A stretch of 64,000 bases of DNA, from assembly GCF_028826155.1 (NCBI RefSeq), contig NZ_JAQGPN010000001.1, forward strand, positions 124,001-188,000. Direction: 5' to 3'. Below the pieces are notes generated by a model that worked only from the letters and a program-made list of their open reading frames with translations, did not search any database and was not told where the DNA came from. The translations under genes and the position numbers were made by a program. The stretch is from Mesorhizobium shangrilense. Lineage in GTDB: Bacteria; Pseudomonadota; Alphaproteobacteria; Rhizobiales; Rhizobiaceae. Positions 9,405 through 18,261 of this stretch are shown one piece after another (the first letter of the stretch is position 1; the number at the start of each line of letters is the position of its first letter).

Positions 9405-9955
9405 GACGACCTCTCGGCGATCAGCATCGGCAGGCGTCTCGCCGTGGTCTCCAGAACATAGGGTAGCGCAGATGGCGGGATGCCGGGATCCGCGGCGAAG
9501 GTTTCGAAGTCCGCCCAGGCCGCCTCCTGCCCGCCGGCGCGACACCACATGGCCCATGCAATGACGCTGCGTTTGCGGACAAGCGAGAACAGGAAGCGCA
9601 ACCGACGCCGTCGCCGGTTGCCGCAAAGGTCGATGACGGGCTTCAGAATCTCCAGCCACCGCCCGTCGCCCGGCCTGACCAGCATGAAGACGAACGGGTT
9701 GCCGAGCAGGCGCGCAGCTTCGTCATATCTGCCGGTCATCGCGAGCAGCGACGCCAGCCCATGCGCCGTGGCTCCGGCGCTCCGCCGATACCGCCAGGCG
9801 TGCAGCGGAAAGGCAAGGCAGGTTCGCGAGAAATGACGCGCGACGCCGGCCGCCGCCTCGGGATTCCTGTCCTGCCGCAGAAAATCGGCGGCGGCCTCAA
9901 ACCGGTTCGCCGGCCAGCCGCGCAAGAAGGTAACCGCCGAGCGCTTCGCCATCAT
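9401..9955 (-). CDS. Hypothetical protein, 184 residues, polysaccharide operon
   Basis: Not recognised. A basic, Ala/Arg-rich, mostly helical protein; segments such as 'LLAMTGRYDEAARLLGNPF' resemble a TPR-like helix pair. No signal peptide is seen. It begins at ATG 9955, which overlaps the TGA of the oxidoreductase gene (ATGA), and ends in a GTGA overlap with the next gene. It is thus coupled on both sides, which argues that it is real and made in proportion to its neighbours. It could be a helical adaptor for the GT-B-like protein. Confidence 0.65.
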   Translation of the reverse strand: MMAKRSAVTFLRGWPANRFEAAADFLRQDRNPEAAAGVARHFSRTCLAFPLHAWRYRRSAGATAHGLASLLAMTGRYDEAARLLGNPFVFMLVRPGDGRWLEILKPVIDLCGNRRRRRLRFLFSLVRKRSVIAWAMWCRAGGQEAAWADFETFAADPGIPPSALPYVLETTARRLPMLIAERSS

Positions 9956-10878
9956 CCTGCCGTGAGGCGGTCGATCAGTTCGACGGACTTCAGGTAGTCC
10001 GCGAGGTCGGCCGAGCCGGCGGGAACCATGCCTGTCCGCACGGTCTCGACGAACGCCAGCGCTTGTCCGAAGAAACCCGGCTTGAAGCGCGTATCTGGGC
10101 CGGATGCCCTGATCTCGGAACGCTGACGCCCCGGCGAACGGATGACCAGCGCCTCCTCGATCGGCGCATAGACGATGCAGAGGTTGTCCGCATAGGCCGT
10201 CACCCGCCACGGCCCTGGCGCGTACCACTGCGCGTTGTAGAGGCCTCGCGCCCCAGACGCGAAATCGACAAGCCCCGAATAGGATCGGTCCCACCAGTTG
10301 GCGACCGAATTGTTCGTCTGCACGGAATTTGCTTCGCCGGCAAAGAAACGGAAGAGATCAATGAGGTGCACGCTGTTTCCGAAGTGCCAGGCTTTGAGCG
10401 TCTCCTCGCCATAGCGGCCAGCGAGCGCCTTGATGTCCTCAGGCATGTGCACCTCGACGAACCGCGCGCCGCCGGCTTCGTCGAGAAGTCGCTTACCCTC
10501 GGCGATCACCTCGTAGTGACGTCGGTTGAGCGCCACCATGTTCGGCTGCGTGATGAGCGCCGCCGCGTTGCGTGTCTCCTCCAGGCTCATGCCGACGGGC
10601 TTCTCCATGAGGAGCGGCAGTCCGGTCCGAGCGGCGAGGAGCGAAACCTCGGCCATGTGGATCGCCGGCACGACGACGACGATCGCGTCGACGTCAGGCT
10701 TTGCCAGAAAGTCGGCGATGGTGCGCGCCTCGGCGAAGCCGTGCTCGGCACGGAAGCGCTCGGCATTCTCCAGGGAGCGCGAGGCGCAGACGCCGAGCCT
10801 CACGCCGTCGATGGCGGCAAACGCCGTGGCGTGCTGCGCCGCAATCGGTCCGGCGCCGATGAATCCCAGTCTCGTCAT
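9952..10878 (-). CDS. Gfo/Idh/MocA family oxidoreductase
   Basis: A 308-residue protein with Rossmann motif LGFIGAGPIAAQH at residues 4-16, the EKP motif (LMEKPVGMSLEE, about 92-94) and the C-terminal alpha/beta domain with 'AWHFGNSVHLIDLFRFF'. It probably oxidises a nucleotide-activated sugar for the exported glycan. The start overlaps the deacetylase stop as ATGA (10878) and its own stop overlaps the next ATG. It is only distantly similar to the other oxidoreductase in the operon, so the two probably act at different steps. Confidence 0.75.
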   Translation of the reverse strand: MTRLGFIGAGPIAAQHATAFAAIDGVRLGVCASRSLENAERFRAEHGFAEARTIADFLAKPDVDAIVVVVPAIHMAEVSLLAARTGLPLLMEKPVGMSLEETRNAAALITQPNMVALNRRHYEVIAEGKRLLDEAGGARFVEVHMPEDIKALAGRYGEETLKAWHFGNSVHLIDLFRFFAGEANSVQTNNSVANWWDRSYSGLVDFASGARGLYNAQWYAPGPWRVTAYADNLCIVYAPIEEALVIRSPGRQRSEIRASGPDTRFKPGFFGQALAFVETVRTGMVPAGSADLADYLKSVELIDRLTAG

Positions 10879-11918
10879 CAGATCTTTCCCGCAATGGCCT
10901 GTGGATGCGCTCCGGCAGCCAGCCGCGTCCAGCCATTCGGCTCAGCATCGGCCTGCTTCGGGAGGTCGTTGGTGTCGAGCCGCGACAGCCGATACGGCGC
11001 CTCAGAGGCCCGGTCGGCAAGCCCGACCTTGGCCGTAAACGCCGCTCTATAGCCACGCTCCTCCAGCAGCGCGAGCGTCGTCTCGTTGTAGTCTCCGTAC
11101 GGATAGCAGTAGGTGCGCCCCGCCGACGGCACGCCGATCAGGTCAAGAAGCTCGTCCGCCCCGTCGATCTCCGCGCGCTGGCCGGCTTCGTCCAAGCGCG
11201 AATGCCAGAGGTGACGGTCGCCGTGGCCGCCAAAATGCATGCCGCATGCAGCCATCACGCGCCCCTGCTCGATCGATATGTAGAGTTCCTCTGCGAAGGC
11301 CTTCTCGTCGGCGGACACGTAGCGAGCGAACAGTTCCGCCGCGATCTCGGAGCGCAAGGCGTCCGGCAGCGCATGCTGGAGCAGGCGCTTCACATAGATC
11401 ACCTCGGCCGGGTCGAAGCGGTTGGCCTGCCGGAACTCGGCCTTTAGTGCATCGGTGGTCGGCAGGTCGAAACGATCGCGCGCGCCCTCGACGAGGCGGT
11501 CGAGTTCGGTCTCCAGCTTCGCCTTGTCCGGCTCGCTTGCGAGGATGAAATGGGTCTTGTTGACCTCCAGCACCTGGCGCGCCAGCACCACGGAGCGCGG
11601 CGCATAGAAGGCGCCGGTGACGCCCTCGTCCATCATGATGGGAAAGGCGTAGGCGTAGTGGTCGCTGTAGCCGTCGTCGAAGGTGAGCAGGCAGGCGCGG
11701 GGCGGAAGCGCTTCGCCTGCGTCCCTTGCGGAGAGAAAATCGCCCATCGAAACGATCGTGTAGTTCGCCTTGAGATAGCGGATCTGCTCACGGAACAGCT
11801 CGGCCTCCAGCCCCTTGATGTCGGGGTAGCGGCTGCGCACGAGCGGCCTGACATAGTGGTACATGACCACGGTCACCGGGTCCGCCACGCGGCTGCGAAC
11901 ATCCATGCTGATCTCCAT
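10878..11918 (-). CDS. Polysaccharide deacetylase (NodB/CE4 family)
   Basis: 346 residues. CE4 motif 1 is TFDDGYSD (residues 79-86, catalytic Asp and metal Asp). Motif 2 is represented by HFGGHGDRHLWHSRL (metal His). The motif 3 region reads TYCYPYGDYNE. No signal peptide is visible, so it may act on the cytoplasmic, lipid-linked glycan before export. ATG 11918 has AGGA upstream; ATG 11906 is an alternative. It follows the GNAT-like gene by 2 nt and overlaps the next gene by ATGA. It removes N- or O-acetyl groups from a sugar polymer or intermediate. Confidence 0.8.
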   Translation of the reverse strand: MEISMDVRSRVADPVTVVMYHYVRPLVRSRYPDIKGLEAELFREQIRYLKANYTIVSMGDFLSARDAGEALPPRACLLTFDDGYSDHYAYAFPIMMDEGVTGAFYAPRSVVLARQVLEVNKTHFILASEPDKAKLETELDRLVEGARDRFDLPTTDALKAEFRQANRFDPAEVIYVKRLLQHALPDALRSEIAAELFARYVSADEKAFAEELYISIEQGRVMAACGMHFGGHGDRHLWHSRLDEAGQRAEIDGADELLDLIGVPSAGRTYCYPYGDYNETTLALLEERGYRAAFTAKVGLADRASEAPYRLSRLDTNDLPKQADAEPNGWTRLAAGAHPQAIAGKI

Positions 11919-11920
11919 GA

Positions 11921-13045
11921 TTATTCCTGAGCGCGCCCGTGAGCCTCGTAGTAGGCGATCGTCGGGCGATCGAGATCGAGGTCGCCCTTGGTCAGCATCA
12001 GCCGGCCGAAATCGAACGCCTGCGCCCGGTCGTCCCGCGACCAGACGACCGCCGAGGTCGTCTGCGGCTGCCTCAGTTCGAATGGATAGAACAGATGCGA
12101 GAGCTGGCAGAAGTAGTCGTCATTGGTGGAGAACCAGTCCGCTGCGAGGAAATGTCCTGCGGTCGCGGAATGCGAACACGTCACGTCGGCGAAGGCCGCC
12201 CCCGTGTCCCTCGCGAAGCCGTCTATGAAGGCCACCGCCGCGTCCATGTCGGCAGGATCGCCGAAGACGTCGACCACATGCAGGAAACGCAGCCCCCCGG
12301 TCTCGTCGCTGCGCAGGATCACAGCCGCGCCGGTTCCGGGACGAGCCGCGTCCGTGACGTGATAGAGACGGTAGTCGAAAACCGGGTGATCCTCGTAGCG
12401 CCAGGCAAGCGCCGCCGCGTCGCGTTTGAACAGATTGGCGCGGCCCGAAGCCGCTGCCCCTATCTCGCCAAGCGACGCCGCCTCTGCCTCTCGCGCGTGA
12501 TAGGCACGATCGGTTCCGCCTTTCCCATGCGCGATGAGACGCCGCCCCAACGGGTCGATCCTGGCGACATGCGCCACCGCCGCCTCGTCGAGGACGCGAA
12601 AATAGCGCGGGATCTGGCCAAGCCTCCTGAATCCGGAGGCGGCATAGATCGGCATGGCCATCTCGCTGATGCCGAAACCGACCATGAAGTCGTGCGTTGC
12701 CTGGAGGCTCTGCATGATGCCCTTGCCGACGCCCAGCCCGCGTGCCGCTTCCGAGACCACCCAGGTTGTCAGCTCGGCTGCCCGCCTCGGACGCCCGTCC
12801 AGCAGGAATGTCCGCCGGTTCAGTCCCATGACGCCCAGGATTGCGCCGTCGCGCACGGCGACGCAGTTCCAATCCAGCCCCTCATTCTCGGGCGGGGCCA
12901 CGAACTGCCAGCGATAGAACCGCGGCAGGCTGAGCGAGACGGGCCGCGCCCAAGTCTCGCGATAGTATGCGGAGATCGCGAGGTCGTCGACGCCGACGGC
13001 ATGCGCGGGGCCGGTACGCACCCCATTCGATTCAATCACGGTCAT
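11921..13045 (-). CDS. GNAT-like acyltransferase, polysaccharide operon
   Basis: A 374-residue protein. The N-terminal half resembles a GNAT acyl-CoA transferase: a beta strand (AAELTTWVVSEAARGLGVGKGIMQSL) carries an R/G-x-x-G-x-G/A-like acetyl-CoA loop at about 95-110, followed by 'MAMPIYAASGFRRLG'. The C-terminal half may be a second, degenerate GNAT domain, as in FemX-type proteins. It probably acylates an amino sugar or acts on a glycan precursor. It starts at ATG 13045 and reads straight into the deacetylase gene. Confidence 0.6.
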   Translation of the reverse strand: MTVIESNGVRTGPAHAVGVDDLAISAYYRETWARPVSLSLPRFYRWQFVAPPENEGLDWNCVAVRDGAILGVMGLNRRTFLLDGRPRRAAELTTWVVSEAARGLGVGKGIMQSLQATHDFMVGFGISEMAMPIYAASGFRRLGQIPRYFRVLDEAAVAHVARIDPLGRRLIAHGKGGTDRAYHAREAEAASLGEIGAAASGRANLFKRDAAALAWRYEDHPVFDYRLYHVTDAARPGTGAAVILRSDETGGLRFLHVVDVFGDPADMDAAVAFIDGFARDTGAAFADVTCSHSATAGHFLAADWFSTNDDYFCQLSHLFYPFELRQPQTTSAVVWSRDDRAQAFDFGRLMLTKGDLDLDRPTIAYYEAHGRAQE

Positions 13046-13121
13046 CGGCTTTTCGTTCGGCTCCGGCTATGTCCGTCATCATGTGTGCTTTCTCGGCCTG
13101 CCGGGAGGCCAATCGTGCGCC

Positions 13122-14534
13122 TCATGCCGCCAAAGCTCCTGGACGGCCGACAATGTCGGCGATCCGGGCCACTGCCGCCGTGACCGCATGTGCATCGGTT
13201 CGCCCCGGGGGCTCCGCGTCTCGCATCAGGCCGCGCCCGCGATTGGAGAGGAATTGTGTAGCCACGCCGACATCGTGCGCTTCCAATGCGGCCGCAGAGG
13301 AGTGCGTGAAATGGACGGCGACCCGTTCCAGCAGCAATCCCAGCGGCGCCTTTGACGTGAACCGGTCGAGCGCATCGTCCCGGCGCACTTTTTGGCGCGG
13401 ATGATTGCGCCACAGCAACTGGCTGATGCCGACGAGGTTCGCTGCCTCCAGCGCGGCGGCCTCGACGTCAACGCCGGGCTGCCGGGAAACGAGTCCGACC
13501 CTTTCGTCCAGCGAAGAAAGGCGGCCCGCGATGCTGCGGCGCTCCTCGTCAATTGCTGCGGCTAATCCCGGCGCAGCGCGCTCCGCGAGAGCCGATTCCA
13601 TGAGGCGCAACGGCGCCCCGACAACGATGGTGGACGCGTTGTCGGCCAACGGGCTTGCCGAGGTCCATGCAAGAAAGTGATCCGCCACCCCGGCCCCGCC
13701 CGCACTGCCGCAGCATCGAGGGTCGAAGCTGCGCAGGTGGCCATGCTGCAGTTCGAAGCTTGGTATCCCGAAATCCCGCGCAGCAAGCACCGCCCCTGAC
13801 GTGAAGGGGTCGACGCCCCCGCTCACGATGACGCCGCCGGGGCGCCGCTTCCCCCAACGCGCCCCGAGCGCTTGCCGCACGGCCTCGGTGAGTGTGACGA
13901 GGCCATCGAGCCAGGTCGGCAGCAGCACAGGCACGCGTAGCCCGACACTCCGGATGGCTTCCGAAATGATGCTTGCGCACGAGGCGCGCGAGGCGCGCGA
14001 GGCGCAGCAACCCCGATCCAGCACCGACCAGCGATGTCGCACGATATTGCCGGTATCCGGTGCAGTCTGCCCTTCCGGCATCGAATAGTAGAGGGCTCGC
14101 GTCCGCAGGCCCGCCCCCGCAAGCGCAAGACGCAGCGGATCGACCGGAATGACATAACTGCGGTTCCCGATCCGGTCGACCCGGTGACCGCTCACCACGA
14201 ATTCGATGTCGACAGGGCGATCTTCATCGCCGTCCTGCTGGATGCTCACAGTGGGCCCGCGGCCCATCAGGTTCTCGCCGATCCACGAAAGAGAGGCCGA
14301 TAGAGGTTCGCGCAAGGCTCCTGGCAGGGTCGTTCCCTGGTAGCGCGAAGAGATGCGATTCGCGGCCGCGTAGGCCACGACCGAGAAGTGATCGTCGCTG
14401 GAGTCCAGGCCCGAGACCTTTTCGAGCGCCGCGTCAAGCGCGGCCTGGATCCGATCGCCTAGCGAATCGACCAGCGGCGCAGGGCCGCTTTGAATCTCTT
14501 GCCGGATTTCTGAAGGTTCGGGGGTATGCGGCAT
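13122..14534 (-). CDS. GT-B-like surface polysaccharide protein (paralogue 3)
   Basis: A 470-residue third member of the HG/HPR/S-AA-E-G-P family: ELQHGHLRSFDPR in the middle, LLWRNHPRQK later, then SSAAALEAHDVGVA. A Cys/Ala/Ser/Arg-rich stretch comes from a 9-bp tandem repeat at 13981-14007. ATG 14534 is the best-placed start; its Shine-Dalgarno is weak. It is the first gene of the polysaccharide operon, 76 nt before the GNAT-like gene. Most divergent of the three paralogues. Confidence 0.55.
   Translation of the reverse strand: MPHTPEPSEIRQEIQSGPAPLVDSLGDRIQAALDAALEKVSGLDSSDDHFSVVAYAAANRISSRYQGTTLPGALREPLSASLSWIGENLMGRGPTVSIQQDGDEDRPVDIEFVVSGHRVDRIGNRSYVIPVDPLRLALAGAGLRTRALYYSMPEGQTAPDTGNIVRHRWSVLDRGCCASRASRASCASIISEAIRSVGLRVPVLLPTWLDGLVTLTEAVRQALGARWGKRRPGGVIVSGGVDPFTSGAVLAARDFGIPSFELQHGHLRSFDPRCCGSAGGAGVADHFLAWTSASPLADNASTIVVGAPLRLMESALAERAAPGLAAAIDEERRSIAGRLSSLDERVGLVSRQPGVDVEAAALEAANLVGISQLLWRNHPRQKVRRDDALDRFTSKAPLGLLLERVAVHFTHSSAAALEAHDVGVATQFLSNRGRGLMRDAEPPGRTDAHAVTAAVARIADIVGRPGALAA
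13981..14007. repeat. 9-bp tandem repeat inside a coding region
   Basis: Two exact GAGGCGCGC units are followed by a third that differs in its last two bases. On the coding strand it yields (Ala-Ser-Arg) repeats in the third GT-B-like protein. Copy changes would stay in frame. Confidence 0.8.
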
Positions 14535-14787
14535 CCAACCAGTTTCATTCCGAATGCCCCATTGAACTTCACCGGACACTGTCCGGTTGCACGCGTTCCC
14601 CGGCGCGGACTTATCCGCTTCTACACGAGGAGACAAGCAAAAGCCGGCCCGCCCACAGGAATGAATCGGACCGACGGGCATTGAATGCGCCTCCGTCAGG
14701 TCTCCGGCAGCGAACGAAAACGAGGCCAGCGGGGCTGCACGGCGCCCTCATAGCCGAGGGCGCCGTCGAATGTTCGGCGACTACCGG

Positions 14788-15534
14788 TCAGTACGTTGCG
14801 CGGCCGCCTGAGAGATCGAAAGTCGAAGCGGTGGTGAAGCTGTTCTCCGCCGACACCAGCCAGGCGACCATGTTCGCCGCCTCGTCCAGCTCGAGGAAGC
14901 GGGCGCGCGGGATCTTCGACAGCATGTAGTCGATGTGCTCCTGCTTCATCTGGTCGAAGATGCGCGTGCGCGCCGCTGCCGGGGTGATGCAGTTCACCGC
15001 GATGTTGAAGCCGGCTAGCTCCTTGCCGAGCGACTTGGTCAGGCCGATGACGCCGGCCTTCGACGCCGAATAGGCACTGGCGTTCGGGTTGCCTTCCTTG
15101 CCGGCGACGGAGGCGATGTTGACGATGCGGCCGTAGTTGCGCTCCTTCATCGACGGCACGACGGCGCGGTTCACGTAGAACGTGCCGTTGAGGTTGATGT
15201 CGATGACGCGGCGCCACTCGTCGAGCGGGTAGACGTCGAGCGGATGGTTGGCGCCCGCGATGCCGGCCGAGTTGACGACGATCGAAACCGGCCCGAGATC
15301 GGCTTCGCTGCGCTTGTGCGCATCGGCCACGGCCTCGGCGTCGGCCACGTTGACGACGACGCCGCGGGCGGCAGCGCCGAGATCGGCCACCGCCTGGTCG
15401 AGCAGCTTGGCGTCCATGTCCCACAGGCAGACCTTGGCGCCCGATGCGACGATGCGTTTGGCCATGGCGAAGCCGAGCCCCTGCGCGCCGCCGGTCACAA
15501 TTGCCGTCTGGCCGGCAAGATCGATCTGGTTCAT
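14788..15534 (-). CDS. SDR family oxidoreductase, probable polyol/sugar dehydrogenase
   Basis: A complete 248-residue classical SDR: TGGAQGLG (cofactor loop, residues 14-21), NSAG (about 86-89), catalytic Ser in NIASVAG, and Y-x3-K in YSASK. ATG 15534 follows GAGGGGGAG. It diverges from the PfkB kinase and GatZ-like genes. In Agrobacterium galactitol/altritol catabolism a polyol dehydrogenase feeds a tagatose kinase and a GatZ-like epimerase. By that analogy this enzyme may oxidise galactitol or a related polyol to a ketose. The substrate is an inference. Confidence 0.75.
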   Translation of the reverse strand: MNQIDLAGQTAIVTGGAQGLGFAMAKRIVASGAKVCLWDMDAKLLDQAVADLGAAARGVVVNVADAEAVADAHKRSEADLGPVSIVVNSAGIAGANHPLDVYPLDEWRRVIDINLNGTFYVNRAVVPSMKERNYGRIVNIASVAGKEGNPNASAYSASKAGVIGLTKSLGKELAGFNIAVNCITPAAARTRIFDQMKQEHIDYMLSKIPRARFLELDEAANMVAWLVSAENSFTTASTFDLSGGRATY

Positions 15535-15737
15535 GAGTTCTCCCCCTCGGGATTGGTGCAACGGAATGTTCGGGTAAGGCCGACGGCAGGTCCGATAGCA
15601 TACGGAATACCGCCAGTCAGCCGGGCTCAACAAACCGCGCGGAATATTCTCACGTTACGGGCGCGAGCGGCGCGCTCTCGGGCTTGCAGTCAGGCGCGGA
15701 AGCGGCGACACACGACTGCGAGTGAGGAGGAAACTCG

Positions 15738-16700
15738 ATGCTTCAAGGCAGCATTGTCACGATCGGGGAGATCCTGATCGAGATTATGGCGACGACGCGC
15801 GGCCAAGGCTTTCGCGAGGCGCAGCCGCTGGTCGGGCCGTTCCCGAGCGGTGCGCCGGCCATCTTCATCGACCAGGTCGGTAAGCTCGGCCATCCCGCGG
15901 CAATCGTCTCGGCGGTCGGCGACGACGATTTCGGCTTCCTCAACCTCGACCGCCTGCGCCGCGACGGCGTCGATGTCTCTGCCGTGGCGATCCATGCGGG
16001 TGCGGCAACCGGCAGCGCCTTCGTGCGCTACCGTCCAGACGGCGGCAATCGCGACTTCGTCTTCAACATGCGCGACAGCGCGGCCGGCCGCATCGGCGCG
16101 ACGCCGGAGGCGCACGCCGTCCTCGCGACCGCCGGCCACCTGCACGTGATGGGCTCAGGGCTGCCAGTTCCTGCCGTATTCAACATGGTCCGGAACGCGC
16201 TCCCCGCCATCAAGGCGCGTGGCGGCACGGTGTCGTTCGACCCCAACATGCGCAAGGAGATACTGGAGAGAGCGGACGGCAAGGCCGCCTTCGACATGGT
16301 GCTGGCGGCCGCGGACTACTTCCTGCCCTCCGGCGAGGAGCTGCAGCTCGTCACCGGAGAAGCGGACGAGAGCCGCGCCGTCGCCAAGCTGCTCGCGGCA
16401 GGCGTCAGGGAGATCGTGCTGAAGCGCGGGGCCACGGGCGCCAGCCATTTCGACCGCAATGGCCGCACCGATGCACCGGGCTTCGCGGTCGACGAGATCG
16501 ATCCGACCGGCGCCGGCGATTCTTTCGGCGCCGCCTTCATCGTGTGCCGCCTAATGGGGAAAAGCCCCGCCGAAGCGCTGCGCTATGCCAATGCCGCCGG
16601 CGCCCGCACGGTGACGGTGCAGGGGCCGATGGAGGGGACGTCCACCTTCGCCGAACTCGACGCCTTCATGGCGCGCGCCGCGAACGGAGCGCAGGCATGA
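15738..16700 (+). CDS. PfkB family carbohydrate kinase, probable tagatose kinase
   Basis: A 320-residue ribokinase/PfkB-family kinase with signature 2, [13 protein letters not shown], at about residue 255 (Asp is the catalytic base). ATG 15738 has GAGGAGG upstream. It overlaps the GatZ-like gene as ATGA at 16697-16700. In Agrobacterium a PfkB kinase beside a GatZ-family protein phosphorylates D-tagatose at C6. The same pairing here, without a GatY aldolase, favours D-tagatose kinase. Fructose or another ketose remains possible. Confidence 0.75.
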   Translation: MLQGSIVTIGEILIEIMATTRGQGFREAQPLVGPFPSGAPAIFIDQVGKLGHPAAIVSAVGDDDFGFLNLDRLRRDGVDVSAVAIHAGAATGSAFVRYRPDGGNRDFVFNMRDSAAGRIGATPEAHAVLATAGHLHVMGSGLPVPAVFNMVRNALPAIKARGGTVSFDPNMRKEILERADGKAAFDMVLAAADYFLPSGEELQLVTGEADESRAVAKLLAAGVREIVLKRGATGASHFDRNGRTDAPGFAVDEIDPTGAGDSFGAAFIVCRLMGKSPAEALRYANAAGARTVTVQGPMEGTSTFAELDAFMARAANGAQA

Positions 16701-17968
16701 GCGCCGTCGACCTCCGCACGCTGGCCGAGGCGCGCCGCAAAGGCGAAACGCGCGGCATCACCTCCGTCTGCGTCGCCCATCCGCGCGTCATCCGCGCCGC
16801 GCTGAGGCACGGCCGCGCGCTCGGCCGCCCGGTCCTGATCGAGGCGACCTGCAACCAGGTCAACCAGGACGGCGGCTACACCGGCCTGCGGCCCGTCGAC
16901 TTTCGCCGCATGGTGCTGGAAATCGCCGAGGCCGAGGGCTTCGACCCGGCGCAACTCATCCTCGGCGGCGACCATCTCGGTCCCAACCCCTGGCGCAAGC
17001 TGGGCGTGGACGAAGCGATGGCCAAGGCCGAGACCATGGTTGCAGCCTATGTCGCGGCCGGCTTCACCAAGATCCATCTCGACGCGAGCATGGGCGTCGC
17101 CGGCGAGCCGGAAGCGCTGGACGACGAGACGACCGCACGCCGCGCCGCAAGACTTGCGGCCGCCGCGGAGCGTGCGGCGAAGGAGGCCGGAACCCCGACG
17201 CCGCTCTACATCATCGGCACCGAGGTGCCGACGCCCGGTGGCGCCACGCACGCGCTCGACCACGTTGTCCCCACCTCCCACGCTGCCGCCGAGCAAAGCA
17301 TCGCCGCGCACCGCCAGGTCTTCGCAGCAAGCGGCCTCGACGCAGCCTTTGACCGCGTTATCGCACTCGTCGTGCAGCCCGGCGTCGAATTCGGCCACGA
17401 GAGCGTGGTCGAATACGCACCTGAGCAGGCGCGCGACCTGATCTCGATGCTCGACGGGCAGCCGCAGTTCGTTTTCGAGGCGCATTCGACCGACTACCAG
17501 CCGGGCGGAAAACTGGCCCGGCTCGTCGCCGACGGCTTCGCGATCCTGAAAGTCGGCCCCGGCCTCACCTTCGCCATGCGCGAAGCGCTCTACGGGCTCG
17601 ACTGCATAGCGGCCGAGCTCGACCCGGGTTATGGCGGCCGCGCGCTGGCCGATTCGATGGAGCGGCTGATGCTCGCCGAACCCGGTTTCTGGCAGAGCCA
17701 CTACCGGGGCACGCCGCAGGAGCAGCATGCTCTGCGCCACTACAGCTTCAGCGACCGCATCCGCTATTACTGGCCCCACCCCCTGGCACAGGCGGCGGTG
17801 AAGCGGCTCATGCAGACGCTCGACGGCCGGACTATCCCGCAGACACTGGTCTCGCAGTTCCTGCCGCGCCAGGCGGACGGAGCGACTGCCGCGTTTGCCG
17901 ACAAACTGATCGAGGCGGCCATCGTGCGCGTGCTCGACGACTATGCGAAAGCTTGTGAGCCCGCGTGA
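16697..17968 (+). CDS. GatZ/KbaZ-family protein, probable D-tagatose 6-phosphate 4-epimerase
   Basis: A 423-residue TIM-barrel protein of the GatZ/KbaZ family: [12 protein letters not shown] (about 94-105), [17 protein letters not shown] and [10 protein letters not shown] are conserved marks. In enterobacteria this family is the non-catalytic partner of tagatose bisphosphate aldolase. In Agrobacterium a homologue is a D-tagatose 6-phosphate 4-epimerase giving fructose 6-phosphate. No GatY/KbaY aldolase or second kinase is present in the window, so the epimerase role is preferred. The start ATG 16697 overlaps the kinase stop. Confidence 0.75.
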   Translation: MSAVDLRTLAEARRKGETRGITSVCVAHPRVIRAALRHGRALGRPVLIEATCNQVNQDGGYTGLRPVDFRRMVLEIAEAEGFDPAQLILGGDHLGPNPWRKLGVDEAMAKAETMVAAYVAAGFTKIHLDASMGVAGEPEALDDETTARRAARLAAAAERAAKEAGTPTPLYIIGTEVPTPGGATHALDHVVPTSHAAAEQSIAAHRQVFAASGLDAAFDRVIALVVQPGVEFGHESVVEYAPEQARDLISMLDGQPQFVFEAHSTDYQPGGKLARLVADGFAILKVGPGLTFAMREALYGLDCIAAELDPGYGGRALADSMERLMLAEPGFWQSHYRGTPQEQHALRHYSFSDRIRYYWPHPLAQAAVKRLMQTLDGRTIPQTLVSQFLPRQADGATAAFADKLIEAAIVRVLDDYAKACEPA

Positions 17969-18000
17969 CCTGGACTACCTTTGGTCCAAAAGGCGCCGAC

Positions 18001-18261
18001 ATGGAAATCTCCGTTTCCGAAGCGAAAGCACAGCTGACCGACCTCGTCCGCCAGGCCGAGGCGGGCGAGGAGGTCATCCTCACGCGGGACGGCAGGCCGG
18101 TTGTGCGGCTGGTGCCGATCAGGTCAAAACCGACGCGCGAGGAGCGGGCAGCGGTGCTCGAGGCCGTACGCGCGGCTGGAGCCGCCGCCAAGAAAGACGA
18201 CTGGCCATCGGCAGCCAGAAGCCAGGATTTCCTCTACGGTGACGACGGTTTGCCGGCTTGA
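18001..18261 (+). CDS. Phd/YefM-family antitoxin, orphan
   Basis: An 86-residue protein with the Phd/YefM fold: MEISVSEAKAQLTDLVRQAEAGEEVILTRDGRPVVRL is the DNA-binding part, and the C-terminus ends with FLYGDDGLPA, the toxin-binding tail seen in VapBC-type antitoxins. The codons right after its stop read as the first residues of a PIN toxin (TTG then IAV) and then lose the family pattern, so the toxin gene has been lost. It converges with the AGE-family gene and overlaps it by 28 nt. Confidence 0.8.
   Translation: MEISVSEAKAQLTDLVRQAEAGEEVILTRDGRPVVRLVPIRSKPTREERAAVLEAVRAAGAAAKKDDWPSAARSQDFLYGDDGLPA

Noticed and set aside
8088..9461. Plus-strand open frame (457 codons) opposite the second GT-B-like gene.
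   Set aside because: Shadow of a gene with recognisable motifs; Gln/Arg/Gly-rich without any domain pattern.
14696..15601. Minus-strand Arg-rich open frame (301 codons) overlapping the SDR.
   Set aside because: It is the SDR sequence read in a shifted frame; the SDR frame carries all family motifs.
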